Positions 34,431 to 43,564 of a stretch of DNA of 64,000 nt are shown piece by piece. The DNA is taken from NCBI RefSeq assembly GCF_047501465.1, contig NZ_JAZDRL010000002.1:62001-126000 (forward strand). Reading direction: 5' to 3'. Positions within the stretch are counted from its first letter, which is position 1; the number at the start of each line of letters is the position of its first letter. This DNA comes from Pseudochelatococcus sp047501465 (GTDB lineage: Bacteria; Pseudomonadota; Alphaproteobacteria; Rhizobiales; Beijerinckiaceae). A model generated the notes under the pieces. That model was given only the letters and a program-made list of their open reading frames with translations, was not told the DNA's origin and searched no databases. The position numbers and the translations under genes are program-made.

Positions 34431-34868
34431 ATGTCCGGGCCTGTCACAATGTCGCTTGGGCCATATGCTTTTGAAGCGCACGGCTTTGGCTATACCGATG
34501 TAACCCGCAGCCTTACAACCTCATGGTCATCCGTCGATGTGGTGGATCGGATGGAGGTGCTGCAATGGACTGGCCCCAAGAGCGAGACTGTCTCCATCAA
34601 GGGCGTGCTGTTTCCGGCAGAATTCGGCGGGGAGGATAACCTCGAAGGTATCCGCGCAGCTGCACAAAAGGGCGAGCCGTTGATGCTGGTCTCACTCAAT
34701 GGTGGGGTATTTGGCGAATTCGTGATCGAGAGTGTGAACGAAGAGCGCGCCTTTATCGATCCGCGAGGCACGCCATGCAAGAACGCCTGGAGCATAGAGC
34801 TGAAACGCTTTGAGCAAGCGGGTAGCGGGCAATCTGGCGGGGCCTCTCAATCCATAGGGTTCTTCTGA
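34431..34868 (+). CDS. Tail protein U-like
   Basis: 145 residues with the P2 gpU pattern: LGPYAFEAHGFGYTDVTRS at the start, DRMEVLQWTGPKSETVSIKG in the middle, FVIESVNEERAFIDPRGTP later. gpU caps or terminates the tail tube. It overlaps the X gene by one base. Confidence 0.87.
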   Translation: MSGPVTMSLGPYAFEAHGFGYTDVTRSLTTSWSSVDVVDRMEVLQWTGPKSETVSIKGVLFPAEFGGEDNLEGIRAAAQKGEPLMLVSLNGGVFGEFVIESVNEERAFIDPRGTPCKNAWSIELKRFEQAGSGQSGGASQSIGFF

Positions 34869-35080
34869 TGGCTGCAACAATCACCACCATCGATGGCGAT
34901 ATCCTCGATCTGATCTGCCACCGCTACTACGGCCAGCACAAAGGCACTGTTGAGGCCGTGCTCGCCGCTAATCCAGGATTGGCAGCAATTCCGCAGCCAT
35001 ATGCTGCCGACATCGAGATCATCTTGCCAGATAGGCCAGTGACAGATCGCAATCAGCAAACAATCGCCCTTTGGGAATAG
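34868..35080 (+). CDS. Tail protein X (LysM-like)
   Basis: 70 residues. GDILDLICHRYYGQHKGTVEAV and NPGLAAIPQPYAAD are the P2 gpX signature, a short LysM-like fold thought to join the hub to other tail parts. The start overlaps the gpU stop (TGATG). Confidence 0.88.
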   Translation: MAATITTIDGDILDLICHRYYGQHKGTVEAVLAANPGLAAIPQPYAADIEIILPDRPVTDRNQQTIALWE

Positions 35081-35084
35081 TGCT

Positions 35085-36158
35085 ATGCATCATCCGATTG
35101 CAAGTGTGGAGGTCAATGGCCGCGAGGTAGCTGGCGCATTCTGGTCAAGACTCATCCGTCTGACCATCACGGATAAGGCTGGCAGTGAGGCTGATGGAAT
35201 GAGCATTGAGCTATTAGACGGAAACCCTTTTCTGGAGATCCCTAAAACCGGCGCGAAGATACGAGCATGGCTTGGATATCAGGAAACCGGCACCCGCTAC
35301 ATGGGCACCTTTGTCGTGGATTCAGTTGAGCTTTCATGCCTACCTTTTGGCATGACCATCAGCGGCAAATCGGCCGATGTGCGGGCGACACTCAAGGAGC
35401 AAAAGACGCGTCACTTTGATGGCAAGACCGTCAAGGAGGTGGTCGAGACAATTGCCGCCGATCATGGGCTTGAGCCTGTCGTGTCGGACAAGGTGGCGGG
35501 GCTCAAGTACGACTGGCTAGGCCAGCTTGACGAATCCGACATGCACCTGCTGACACGCATGGCCGAGCGCCACGGAGCGATGGTGACATTCAAGGACGGC
35601 AAGCTGATCTTTGCAGAGCGCTCTGCCGGGCTTTCCGGTTCTGGTCGTTCGCTGGCAACGCTTGTCCTGCATCGCTCCGATATCATCGTCGGCACCTGCC
35701 GTGTGCGGTTTGCGGATCGCGGCAAGCATAAACGGGTCGTAGCGAAATGGCAGGACAAGGGCAAGCAACAGCGCAAGGAAGTCGAGATTGAATCCGATGC
35801 TGAAGCATCAGCCTCCTATAGCCTGCCGGAAACCTACGCCTCGGAGGATGAAGCGCTGAAAGCTGCACAAGCCAAATCGCGCGAGCAGCAGGCGGATTCT
35901 GATACGCTTGAACTCTCGGTGCTGGGTAATCCGGATCTGAAAGCAGGCCAGCCCCTGCGCCTGTCAGATGTACGACCTGGTATCGATGATCTGATCTGGA
36001 CGGTTGATACCGCCACGCATGAATTCAGCAAGTCTGGCTACACTACGCGGGTGTCTGCGAAGCGCGGTGTTGAAAGCGGCCAGAGCAAGAAGAAGTTGGC
36101 CAAGTCTGGTGAGGCTGAAGTGCAGTTTCCCTACGATCCGGACCTCTCTCCGGATTGA
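35085..36158 (+). CDS. Baseplate hub / late control protein D-like
   Basis: 357 residues, P2 gpD family: ITDKAGSEADGMSIELLDG at the start, FVVDSVELSCLPFGMTISGK and the central YDWLGQLDESDMHLLTRMAERHGA cut here to its key part DESDMHLLTRMAER. The protein forms the hub on which the V spike sits. The low-complexity Lys-rich C-terminus is usual. Confidence 0.88.
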   Translation: MHHPIASVEVNGREVAGAFWSRLIRLTITDKAGSEADGMSIELLDGNPFLEIPKTGAKIRAWLGYQETGTRYMGTFVVDSVELSCLPFGMTISGKSADVRATLKEQKTRHFDGKTVKEVVETIAADHGLEPVVSDKVAGLKYDWLGQLDESDMHLLTRMAERHGAMVTFKDGKLIFAERSAGLSGSGRSLATLVLHRSDIIVGTCRVRFADRGKHKRVVAKWQDKGKQQRKEVEIESDAEASASYSLPETYASEDEALKAAQAKSREQQADSDTLELSVLGNPDLKAGQPLRLSDVRPGIDDLIWTVDTATHEFSKSGYTTRVSAKRGVESGQSKKKLAKSGEAEVQFPYDPDLSPD

Positions 36159-36183
36159 TCCAAACCTTTATCAATTCCATCCA

Positions 36184-36208
36184 TGCCGCCCTTCGAGGCG
36201 GCATTTTT
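36184..36208 (+). terminator. Hairpin with T5 after the hub gene
   Basis: TGCCGCC (36184-36190) pairs with GGCGGCA (36197-36203), then five T. It separates the tail genes from the adenine methylase, whose start is 15 bases on. Confidence 0.7.
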
Positions 36209-36222
36209 ATTATGAGGCAACA

Positions 36223-37080
36223 ATGGTTCTGAATGATATGGCTACGTTACATACCAATGCTCCAGTGGCTCCGCAGCCGGTGCGTCCGATGAGTACGCTT
36301 GCAGGATATATCGGCGGCAAAAGAGTGCTGTCCAAAGTGCTTGTGCCAATGATCAACGACATTCCGCATACACTTTATTGCGAGCCGTTCATGGGCATGG
36401 GCGGAGTGTTTTTCCGTCGGGATGCGCGGCCAAGAGTCGAGGTTGTCAATGACCTGTCAAAGGACATCGCAACTTTCTTCCGTGTGCTGCAGCGCCACTA
36501 TCAGGCGTTTCTGGATGTGCTGAAATGGCAACTCACAAGCCGGTCAGAGTTCGAGCGTCTGCTGCGAACTGATCCGGATACACTGACCGATCTCGAAAGA
36601 GCAGCGCGGTTCCTCTACCTGCAAAAGCTGTCCTTCGGTGGCAAGGTCGGAGGGCGGACATTCGGAATATCCACGGGCGATCCATCAAAATTTGATGTCA
36701 CACGTCTCATGCCGCTGCTTGAGGCAACGCATGAACGGTTGGCCGGTGTCTATATCGAATGCCTGCCATGGCAGAAATTCATAGACCGTTGGGATCGTGC
36801 GCACACGCTGTTTTTCCTCGATCCGCCATACTGGGGTGTCGAGGATTACTACGGCAAGAACATGTTTGAACGTGCCGAGTTTGAGGAGTTGTCGACGGTG
36901 CTGAAGAACCTCAAGGGCAATTTTATCCTGACATTGAATGACGTGCCGAAAATCCGGGAGCTGTTCGCCTGGGCCGCGATAAAGCCGGTGCAGCTGAAAT
37001 ACACCGCCAGCGGCCAGCCGACTGAGGCGTCAGAAGTGATCATCTCGAATGTGCCAGTGAAAGATGTGCCTGTGCAATGA
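36223..37080 (+). CDS. DNA adenine-N6 methyltransferase, D12 (Dam) class
   Basis: 285 residues from ATG 36223 (GAGG upstream). Motif I is EPFMGMGGVFFRR (about 54-66), preceded by LAGYIGGKR; motif IV is DPPYWGVEDYY (200-210). This order is the alpha or D12 class that includes Dam. Phages use such orphan methylases to protect their DNA from host restriction or to time packaging; no partner nuclease lies beside it. The target site cannot be read from sequence. The frame is open further upstream (36004), but that part overlaps the hub gene and is not coding. Confidence 0.9.
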   Translation: MVLNDMATLHTNAPVAPQPVRPMSTLAGYIGGKRVLSKVLVPMINDIPHTLYCEPFMGMGGVFFRRDARPRVEVVNDLSKDIATFFRVLQRHYQAFLDVLKWQLTSRSEFERLLRTDPDTLTDLERAARFLYLQKLSFGGKVGGRTFGISTGDPSKFDVTRLMPLLEATHERLAGVYIECLPWQKFIDRWDRAHTLFFLDPPYWGVEDYYGKNMFERAEFEELSTVLKNLKGNFILTLNDVPKIRELFAWAAIKPVQLKYTASGQPTEASEVIISNVPVKDVPVQ

Positions 37081-37126
37081 GGCCGCAGATCTTATCTGGC
37101 TCATCCAACCCCGATCAATGCATATC

Positions 37127-37148
37127 GCCCACCCTGTGTGGGCTTTTT
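37127..37148 (+). terminator. Hairpin with T5 before the lysozyme gene
   Basis: GCCCAC (37127-37132) pairs with GTGGGC (37138-37143), followed by five T. The lysozyme start is 15 bases later. Confidence 0.6.
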
Positions 37149-37162
37149 CTATGGAGGCTATC

Positions 37163-37627
37163 ATGGCCCGTAAAGTCACGCCGTTTGTTATCGAAAAGCT
37201 GAAGCAATGGGAAGGATGTCGCTTGATCGCTTATCGCGATCCAGCCGGCATCTTGACCATCGGTTACGGTCATACAGGGCCAGATGTAAAGCCCGGCATG
37301 CAAATCACACAGGCGCAGGCTGACAAGTTGCTGATGGGCGATCTCGCCCGATTTGAGCGCGCAGTTGATCGGGCCGTGAAGGTGCCGCTCACGGATAACC
37401 AGTTTGGTGCGCTGGTGTCGTTCGCTTTCAATGTTGGTGCGGCTGCATTTAATAAATCCACACTGCTGAAAAAGCTCAACCAAGGCAATTACCTCGCTGT
37501 GCCAGTCGAGCTTTCGCGCTGGAACAAGGTGGGTAGCAAGGTACTAGCTGGACTGGTTAACCGTCGCGCAGCTGAGGTGGGCCTTTGGGCAACAAGCATC
37601 CAATACGCAGAAGGGCAGTGCGAATGA
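37163..37627 (+). CDS. Phage lysozyme, GH24 (T4/P22 type)
   Basis: 154 residues from ATG 37163 with GGAGG upstream. The catalytic triad of GH24 enzymes is visible: Glu17 (KQWEGCRL), Asp26 (YRDPAG) and Thr32 (LTIGYGHT). Later LTDNQFGALVSFAFNVG and VNRRAAEVGLW are conserved. No signal peptide is visible, so release depends on a holin. It cleaves the MurNAc-GlcNAc bond of peptidoglycan at the end of infection. Confidence 0.93.
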   Translation: MARKVTPFVIEKLKQWEGCRLIAYRDPAGILTIGYGHTGPDVKPGMQITQAQADKLLMGDLARFERAVDRAVKVPLTDNQFGALVSFAFNVGAAAFNKSTLLKKLNQGNYLAVPVELSRWNKVGSKVLAGLVNRRAAEVGLWATSIQYAEGQCE

Positions 37628-37962
37628 GTGAATTTCACAATAGCCAAGAGATTACAGCCTTTGGCGTGAAACTGGTGCATCTGATTGCCGGTGTTGCAGG
37701 AGGTGTTGTCCGCTCGCTTGTAGTTGGCCGTTATGGAGCCATCACAGCGACAAGCGCTGTCATCGTTGGCGGGCTGACAGCTGGATACGGCACGCCTGCA
37801 GTCACCTCGATCCTGTGTAAGTGGCTATCTAGTATAGGGTATCATGCTACGGGGCTTGAGGGCGCAGTTGGATTTATGTTGGGGCTTTGTGGGATGACGT
37901 TTGCTGAGGCCGCAATACTTCGAATGCGAATGTATAAGAAATGGCTGTCTTCTGGGGAATAG
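37624..37962 (+). CDS. Probable holin
   Basis: 112 residues from ATG 37624, overlapping the lysozyme stop by four bases with AAGGG upstream. Two to three hydrophobic helices: about 19-35 (LVHLIAGVAGGVVRSLV), 42-60 (ITATSAVIVGGLTAGYG) and 82-100 (AVGFMLGLCGMTFAEAA), then a basic tail. Position after the lysozyme and size fit a class I holin. No spanin gene could be seen nearby. Confidence 0.75.
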   Translation: MSEFHNSQEITAFGVKLVHLIAGVAGGVVRSLVVGRYGAITATSAVIVGGLTAGYGTPAVTSILCKWLSSIGYHATGLEGAVGFMLGLCGMTFAEAAILRMRMYKKWLSSGE

Positions 37963-37976
37963 TGTCTTCATCAGAG

Positions 37977-39890
37977 CTATCCCAACTCATCGCGCATCTG
38001 TAGAATATCTCCAACGTTATTAATAAGATATTTTATTTGCACTGCGCGCGGGGGAAATATTATCTTTTTCTGATAATTGTGAAGCTCCACTTGAATTTTC
38101 TCCCACCAGGAGCTCTCTTGCTCTAAAAGGTTATGTTGATTTTGATACCGTTTCTTAAGATTCTCAATTAAAATATTTTCTTGCATTCTTGGTAGTGTAG
38201 TCCATGCATCTACAAAATCTTTGGGGGGTATCGCGGTTAGAATGGGCGTCTTGTAAAAACGTTGAGTGCCGCAGCCATTAATTACTATCAACTCACCTAG
38301 AAAATCATAATAATTATTCTTCATTTTTGTTAAAAGAAATGTTCCTACATCTTTTTCTTGCCAATTAGCATACCATTTAGCTATGCAACGATTTAGATGA
38401 TCAATTATTTCTCTAAATTCCTTGCTGTTCTTTTCTGCATATCCGAGCTCTTCATAACCGGATCCGCTAAAGCCAGCGATATGATTATGCATGGCATCGT
38501 AGAACTCTAAACTTAAATTAGGATATATTTTTTCATCAATATATTTTATAAGGTGATCCTGCCAATAGACCGCATCTTCAGTAATTAATTCCTCCTTGGA
38601 GAGCATTAGTAAAACACCTGCAACATGCAAGAATATCCGTGGATCGATATATTTACCATTATTAATATTTGCTATTATTTCAGTTATGTCATTTTCAAAT
38701 TGGCTGTGTGATTCAACAGAGAAGTCCTGTTGATATAGATGCCACAAACGTTTCCAGGAAGGCCAGTCTGCCATTCCTGAAACCTCACTGGCACTGGAAA
38801 GTTCCTTATTAAACCATTCCTTATCGATGATACCGGTAGATAGAATTGAAATCCATTGCTTTATAGTAATTACTGTAATATTCCACGGTCCAACTTTGTA
38901 TTTTTGTATTATCCGCGCTTTCGATGACGGCGTTTCTTTCGTATCTGTCTGTGTTACATAAAAAAACCTATTCTCTGGATCGTCGGCACCGAACTCAGGA
39001 AGCAGGTTATCAGGTGTCAATCTCTCTATAGATTCATCAAGGTTTAACTTGTATTCCATAAAAAATATAAATAATTGCTCAATTAGACTTCGAATTAAGT
39101 TATTGTTGTTTATGTATTTTTCATTCGTTGACAAAAGAATCTCATTAAGTTGAGCTATGAATTGATAGAGCGCCCTTAAGTTGTTTATTTTTGACAGGCT
39201 GTATAGTTCTTTTATTTGGGGGGAGTGCAATTCAATTATTTTTCTTACTTTATGATTTGCATTTTGTTGAATAATAACATCAATGGCAGCTTCCGGATCC
39301 GGTGGGAGCTCAAAATATTGGCCTATAATCTTCTCGCGGAATTGCAGGAATTTTTTACTTTTTATTTTCTGAGAGTTTGCAACTATAATAACTCGTGCAT
39401 TCCCATGCTCAATGTAATTATTAATAACTCCCATCAAATGAGGAATGCTAAAGTTACATCGTTCTAAGTCATCTATAACAATAAAAGAATTGGATATAGA
39501 ATCATTGGATATGATTGTTTGATCAATAATTTTATTTACTGCTTTAGATATATTCACTGACCCTTGAAGTATATTTCCACTGCTTATATTAAGCGTGCTT
39601 GATATTGCTGACGTGCACAGGTTTGTTCCTTTATGTAATAACTTCTTAGTTCGTGACAATCCCGCATAAAATAACTGACGTTCAAAATCTTGAATATTAG
39701 CTATGCCAAATAGAGAAATATATATACGTTTTTTATCCGTGAAGTCGCTTTTTTTAAGAATCTTATCAATAAAAAATGTTTTGCCGCTCCCCCATGGTCC
39801 GTCCAGAAGAACAGCAAATTTAGGATTATCGCTCGAATTCACCCATTTTTTTAAATAATTTTCAATTTGTAATCTGCTTGCTGTGCTCAT
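37977..39890 (-). CDS. KAP-family P-loop NTPase
   Basis: 637 residues from ATG 39890. Walker A GPWGSGKT at 31-38 and Walker B FIVIDDLERC at about 136-145 (acidic pair 140-141), then a sensor-like ARVIIVANSQKI, mark a KAP-type ATPase. The rest (about 200-637) is helical and unrecognised. KAP NTPases include the F-plasmid exclusion protein PifA and other membrane-associated defence ATPases; no clear membrane segment is seen here. The gene is far more AT-rich than the phage core, lies convergent to the holin gene, and shares this cargo locus with a nuclease-like gene. A phage-exclusion role is an inference. Confidence 0.75.
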   Translation of the reverse strand: MSTASRLQIENYLKKWVNSSDNPKFAVLLDGPWGSGKTFFIDKILKKSDFTDKKRIYISLFGIANIQDFERQLFYAGLSRTKKLLHKGTNLCTSAISSTLNISSGNILQGSVNISKAVNKIIDQTIISNDSISNSFIVIDDLERCNFSIPHLMGVINNYIEHGNARVIIVANSQKIKSKKFLQFREKIIGQYFELPPDPEAAIDVIIQQNANHKVRKIIELHSPQIKELYSLSKINNLRALYQFIAQLNEILLSTNEKYINNNNLIRSLIEQLFIFFMEYKLNLDESIERLTPDNLLPEFGADDPENRFFYVTQTDTKETPSSKARIIQKYKVGPWNITVITIKQWISILSTGIIDKEWFNKELSSASEVSGMADWPSWKRLWHLYQQDFSVESHSQFENDITEIIANINNGKYIDPRIFLHVAGVLLMLSKEELITEDAVYWQDHLIKYIDEKIYPNLSLEFYDAMHNHIAGFSGSGYEELGYAEKNSKEFREIIDHLNRCIAKWYANWQEKDVGTFLLTKMKNNYYDFLGELIVINGCGTQRFYKTPILTAIPPKDFVDAWTTLPRMQENILIENLKKRYQNQHNLLEQESSWWEKIQVELHNYQKKIIFPPRAVQIKYLINNVGDILQMRDELG

Positions 39891-40063
39891 CTTACCATCC
39901 AATCTATGAGGTATTTGACATATAATGCGGGATTTTAATGAGAACTGAAATAGGCTGATGTATTATCTATCCATATAATAGCTTGTCCTCTTTATTCAGT
40001 TGCTATGTTCTCGGAAGAGAGCGTTCATGTCTATACAAACACTGCAAAAACAAGGTGATAGGC

Positions 40064-40360
40064 ATGAGCAAATTATTTTACAAAGCCATCATTGAGGATG
40101 TCCAGAATGACAAATGCAGCGATGCAGAAGTTGATGCGCTGCTCGATATTTATGCCAGCACGGTAAAGCGCGCGGCCACCACATCCGCCCGGAAAGCATG
40201 GTTCGAGCTGGGAGATTTTGCCTGCTCCAAAGTGATGGGAGTAAATCACTTCACCTTGATGCTGGAGCGCCGTCAGATTGGGGAGCAAGAGCAATGGTGG
40301 GGCTCCTTCGAATGCGATCAGAAGGTATTGAAGGTTATTGCAACTCTGGAACGAAATTAG
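40064..40360 (+). CDS. Hypothetical 98-residue protein
   Basis: Start ATG 40064, preceded by AGGTGATAGG; the frame opens earlier at 39983 without a ribosome site. Helical and mixed-charge sequence (FYKAIIEDVQNDKCSDAEVD, then HFTLMLERRQIGEQEQWWGS). No family recognised. It lies between the KAP and HrgA-like genes, reading opposite to both, and its stop overlaps the end of the latter by four bases. It could be a partner or antidote of either, or simply cargo. Confidence 0.6.
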   Translation: MSKLFYKAIIEDVQNDKCSDAEVDALLDIYASTVKRAATTSARKAWFELGDFACSKVMGVNHFTLMLERRQIGEQEQWWGSFECDQKVLKVIATLERN

Positions 40361-41310
40361 TCCTCGATGATAATCCCCCAATCAGAAGGCTTGGTTCTCC
40401 CTGTCTGATAGAAGCAAGTTATCTCTTCAATAAAATCCCTGAAATCGCGATTTTCTTCAACTAAGCGGTTTGCCGTATCCCAATCGATTTCAGTCCGCTC
40501 TTTTGCCGGAATTAACACTTGGCTTTCAACCGGGGTCTTGGGATCAAGCAGAATAAAGCCAATGCCATGTAAGGCTGAAAGAATCTGCAATTCGCGCTTG
40601 GTATCAGAGCCCTCCAATTCGGCGGCAACCAGATAGCCAAAGTTCGCCCAAGAAGAATTTGAGACTGCCTGAAAAAATGTCTGGCGTACGTTAGAGCGGT
40701 TAATGAGCAGCTTTGCTTCAAATGACCAGAGCCTGGTCTTTCTGTCTGCATGCTGTTGTACGCAAGCCTTAATCTTTGGATCCCAGTCAGTAGTTAAATC
40801 TTCCATGGCTACCACATCAGGATAAAGCCATTTATTGCCGTTTGTTCCGCGGTTATTGGAAGAGCGTTTTTCATCTATGCGCTTGCTATATATGCCATAT
40901 TCTGCCCAGAGAAAGGCGGAGAGCATAGAGTATAAGTCATGTTCAGAATGTCGAACTATAGCATGCTCATCGGAAGCTGTAATAGGGCGATCGGACTCTG
41001 CCTCCTCAATTTCAGCCTGATCCGTTTGAGTGGTATAATAATATTTTCTGGGCCGCTCCTCTGTTGTTTTTAAATGAGGACTGCGGCTTTGCAGGCGCTG
41101 ACGCTGGGATCCTATCTCTGCCACGATTTGCTGTAGGAGGGCATTGTCATCATCAAGCGTGGTGATGGTAGCTCTGCTACGTATACGCTTGGCTTCGCAT
41201 TCATCTGGAAAAGCGCGCAATATCCATTCGGCCAATTCACGGGCAGTGAATTTTTGCCCCTGGTGCTGGCTAAGAAAGTTAATGATCTTCTTGCTTAAAT
41301 CCAGCTTCAT
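40357..41310 (-). CDS. HrgA/COG2958-like protein: HTH domain plus PD-(D/E)XK nuclease-like domain
   Basis: 317 residues from ATG 41310 (an upstream TTG at 41340 is possible). Residues 1-75 look like a winged-HTH (KFTARELAEWILRAFP). The C-terminal half carries WLYPDVVAMEDL (Asp165), LWSFEAKLLI (Glu198-x-Lys200) and the family block TFFQAVSNSSWANFGYLVAA. Asp...Glu-x-Lys is the PD-(D/E)XK nuclease signature, and members such as HrgA are found next to restriction genes in Helicobacter and Campylobacter. The natural role of the family is not established; defence or DNA processing is an inference. Confidence 0.7.
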   Translation of the reverse strand: MKLDLSKKIINFLSQHQGQKFTARELAEWILRAFPDECEAKRIRSRATITTLDDDNALLQQIVAEIGSQRQRLQSRSPHLKTTEERPRKYYYTTQTDQAEIEEAESDRPITASDEHAIVRHSEHDLYSMLSAFLWAEYGIYSKRIDEKRSSNNRGTNGNKWLYPDVVAMEDLTTDWDPKIKACVQQHADRKTRLWSFEAKLLINRSNVRQTFFQAVSNSSWANFGYLVAAELEGSDTKRELQILSALHGIGFILLDPKTPVESQVLIPAKERTEIDWDTANRLVEENRDFRDFIEEITCFYQTGRTKPSDWGIIIED

Positions 41311-41400
41311 ATGACCGTTCTTTTTGCTCCCGATGGTCAAAATCCTAGCAAATTATTTAGAAATAACAAGATGGTATGCTTGAAGCGTTACAACGCCGCT

Positions 41401-42414
41401 TCATATGGGGGTGGCGAATACATTGACCTGATCTCTCACATGCTCAGCCAATGGGAAACTCAGCCATAATCCTGGCAAATGGTCGATATCAATTCGAGGC
41501 TCAACCAGCGCTCTGTAGGCGAATGGGCCTGTTGAATTAATCAGCCTTAACGGCTCTTGTGATGTCAGGCCCTGTTGGCAAGCAGCAACTGGCGAATATT
41601 CAAAAATAATCGATGGCTTCAGATGTCTGAATGTGCCTAAGCCGCCGCGTAAAACGCTTATCTCGTGGCCTTCGACGTCAACCTTAATCAATAGAAGGTG
41701 ATTTATTTTTCGGGATTTGATAATTGAATCAATGCTTAAGCAGGCGACATTGATTTCGCGCCACTCGTTCAAAAGTGAAAAATCATGCTGTATTGCAGAT
41801 GCAATGGCAGAGTTTCCCGGCGTGGCATGAAAAGTAATCTCGCCATCGGTCTCGCTGATTGCTGCCTCCGTTAATGTCACGTTACGCAACCCGTTTAACG
41901 CTATAGTAGCTGCAGCCATTCTGGCCGTATCGGGAGATGGTTCGAAGGCATGGACCTGCCCCCGTTCTCCTAGATGGCGTGCAAGACTTGCTGCTACCAC
42001 TCCAATGTTCGTTCCAATATCAAGGATATCGCCTTTTCTATCGCCCAGTTCATGGATAAGGCCGCCTATAAGATGTGCGTTGCATTCTGGATATAGTGCG
42101 TGAAGAACGGAGGGAAAATCTCTGGCGTCACCGGCGAAGCGGATGCCGTTTGCCATTTCCCCGAAAAAATACGGATTATCCGGATCAACCTGACGCCGGA
42201 TCCCGGCCATTGCATCGATTAAGGATTCTCCTGCAGAAAACTCTCGCCATAGATGCGTATAATCACGTGATAGCGAGCGCACTTCATCAAGAGCTGCTTC
42301 GCAATCGGTGTAAGAGAGTATGCGGGCTTCAGTTGGCATCGAATGTCCAGTTTCTACGTCCGGCGGAATGGTTCTGAGCAGGCATACACCGCAAGATATG
42401 TTTCGTTCATCCAA
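41401..42414 (-). CDS. FkbM-family SAM methyltransferase
   Basis: 337 residues. The SAM-binding core is ILDIGTNIGVVAASLARHLG (about 129-148), followed by VHAFEPSPDTARMAAA, LIKVDVEGHEISVLRGG and IIFEYSP, which is the FkbM order. Such enzymes O-methylate sugars or peptides, often as capping of surface glycans. The start is uncertain: TTG 42414 overlaps the preceding gene's end, while ATG 42339 is the first ATG. Last gene of the surface-sugar operon. Confidence 0.85.
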   Translation of the reverse strand: MDERNISCGVCLLRTIPPDVETGHSMPTEARILSYTDCEAALDEVRSLSRDYTHLWREFSAGESLIDAMAGIRRQVDPDNPYFFGEMANGIRFAGDARDFPSVLHALYPECNAHLIGGLIHELGDRKGDILDIGTNIGVVAASLARHLGERGQVHAFEPSPDTARMAAATIALNGLRNVTLTEAAISETDGEITFHATPGNSAIASAIQHDFSLLNEWREINVACLSIDSIIKSRKINHLLLIKVDVEGHEISVLRGGLGTFRHLKPSIIFEYSPVAACQQGLTSQEPLRLINSTGPFAYRALVEPRIDIDHLPGLWLSFPLAEHVRDQVNVFATPI

Positions 42415-43564
42415 TCTGATTGAGAATAGCGCTGACGAGGTGTGCGGGATGATAAAGCATCATAGCTCTGTCATGCCCTCTTGCTGCAATTTCACTTGCG
42501 CGACTGGTGTCAGATATCAGCTTTTCGATATGCTCCCGCATAGCTTGCGGGTTGTTACCAAATACAATGTTATGGCCATTGGAGAAATGTGCTGAAAGCA
42601 GCCTGTTTGGCGCTGATACGACAGCGGCTGATGCCGTGAATGCTGATAGCGGACGTTCATGATGCCCTGTATTGTGGGTTGTCGGGCATACAACAATCCG
42701 GCTACGTGCCATCATACCGAGAAGCTCCGTAGCGCTGCGAGCCTCCATAATTCTGAATGAATTAGGATAGGTGCCAGACCGGTCAGGTACAAGGGTAACG
42801 GGTAAGTCTGACAATGCGGCCAACAGATCTCGCCGGCGGGCGAATTTGATATAATCAAGCGTTATCGTCAGCAGGAAGCGATGGTCCGGCACATTATAAT
42901 TCAGAGTAATGTCGAGACTGCTGAGCACCCGTTTCAATTCAATGATTGGATCGATTTGCCAATCGGCAACTGCGCACGCAGTCACTTCATCGAATACGGC
43001 ACCATAGAGACGCCCTTTGACCGTACCCCTATCAATTCGCTGTCGTGTATGATCAGGAGATAACGTACCAATCGCAAGCAATACATCAATGTCACGTTCT
43101 CTGTGATGCTCTATTGCTGATAACGCTGCAGGAAAGGTGATGGAGGGACAGAAGGTAACATTCTGTATCCCCATATCTGTAGCGATGCCGGCATATTGAT
43201 AATCTGTCGAGAACAGGCGGCGAAGCGGGAAATTCAGACCTTTCTGATGCGCCAATGATTCATGTGCGGGACAATCATGCATCAGATCAATGACAGGCTT
43301 GGAAAAAACCTGAAAGGCAGATTCAAGTCGGCCGGGATGAATGGTTGGAAATTTTAATTCTGCGCCGAACCCATTGAAGGTCAGGAAGAACTTGCATTGC
43401 TGATCCTTCAGGGCATCGAAGACCTTCTTGCTGTCTTGTATATAATCAAGAGTCAGCATCTGCCATCCGCGTTCCAGGAATGCTGCGGTCAATTCCCTGG
43501 CGAACAGAGCGTTATGTGAGAACCGATCAATGTCTCCACGAACCAATATTGTACCATACATCAT
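42407..43564 (-). CDS. Glycosyltransferase (GT-B, family 1-like)
   Basis: 385 residues from ATG 43564, which overlaps the previous stop (ATGA) and follows GAGGGCACGGA. The N-terminal half has TLDYIQDSKKVFDALK and VIDLMHDCPAHE; the C-terminal half has a CgeB-like block TELLGMMARSRIVVCPTT and then ERPLSAFTASAAVVSAPN, where a fixed Glu usually binds the nucleotide sugar. It most resembles CgeB/DUF3880-type glycosyltransferases. Substrate unknown. Confidence 0.75.
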   Translation of the reverse strand: MMYGTILVRGDIDRFSHNALFARELTAAFLERGWQMLTLDYIQDSKKVFDALKDQQCKFFLTFNGFGAELKFPTIHPGRLESAFQVFSKPVIDLMHDCPAHESLAHQKGLNFPLRRLFSTDYQYAGIATDMGIQNVTFCPSITFPAALSAIEHHRERDIDVLLAIGTLSPDHTRQRIDRGTVKGRLYGAVFDEVTACAVADWQIDPIIELKRVLSSLDITLNYNVPDHRFLLTITLDYIKFARRRDLLAALSDLPVTLVPDRSGTYPNSFRIMEARSATELLGMMARSRIVVCPTTHNTGHHERPLSAFTASAAVVSAPNRLLSAHFSNGHNIVFGNNPQAMREHIEKLISDTSRASEIAARGHDRAMMLYHPAHLVSAILNQIG

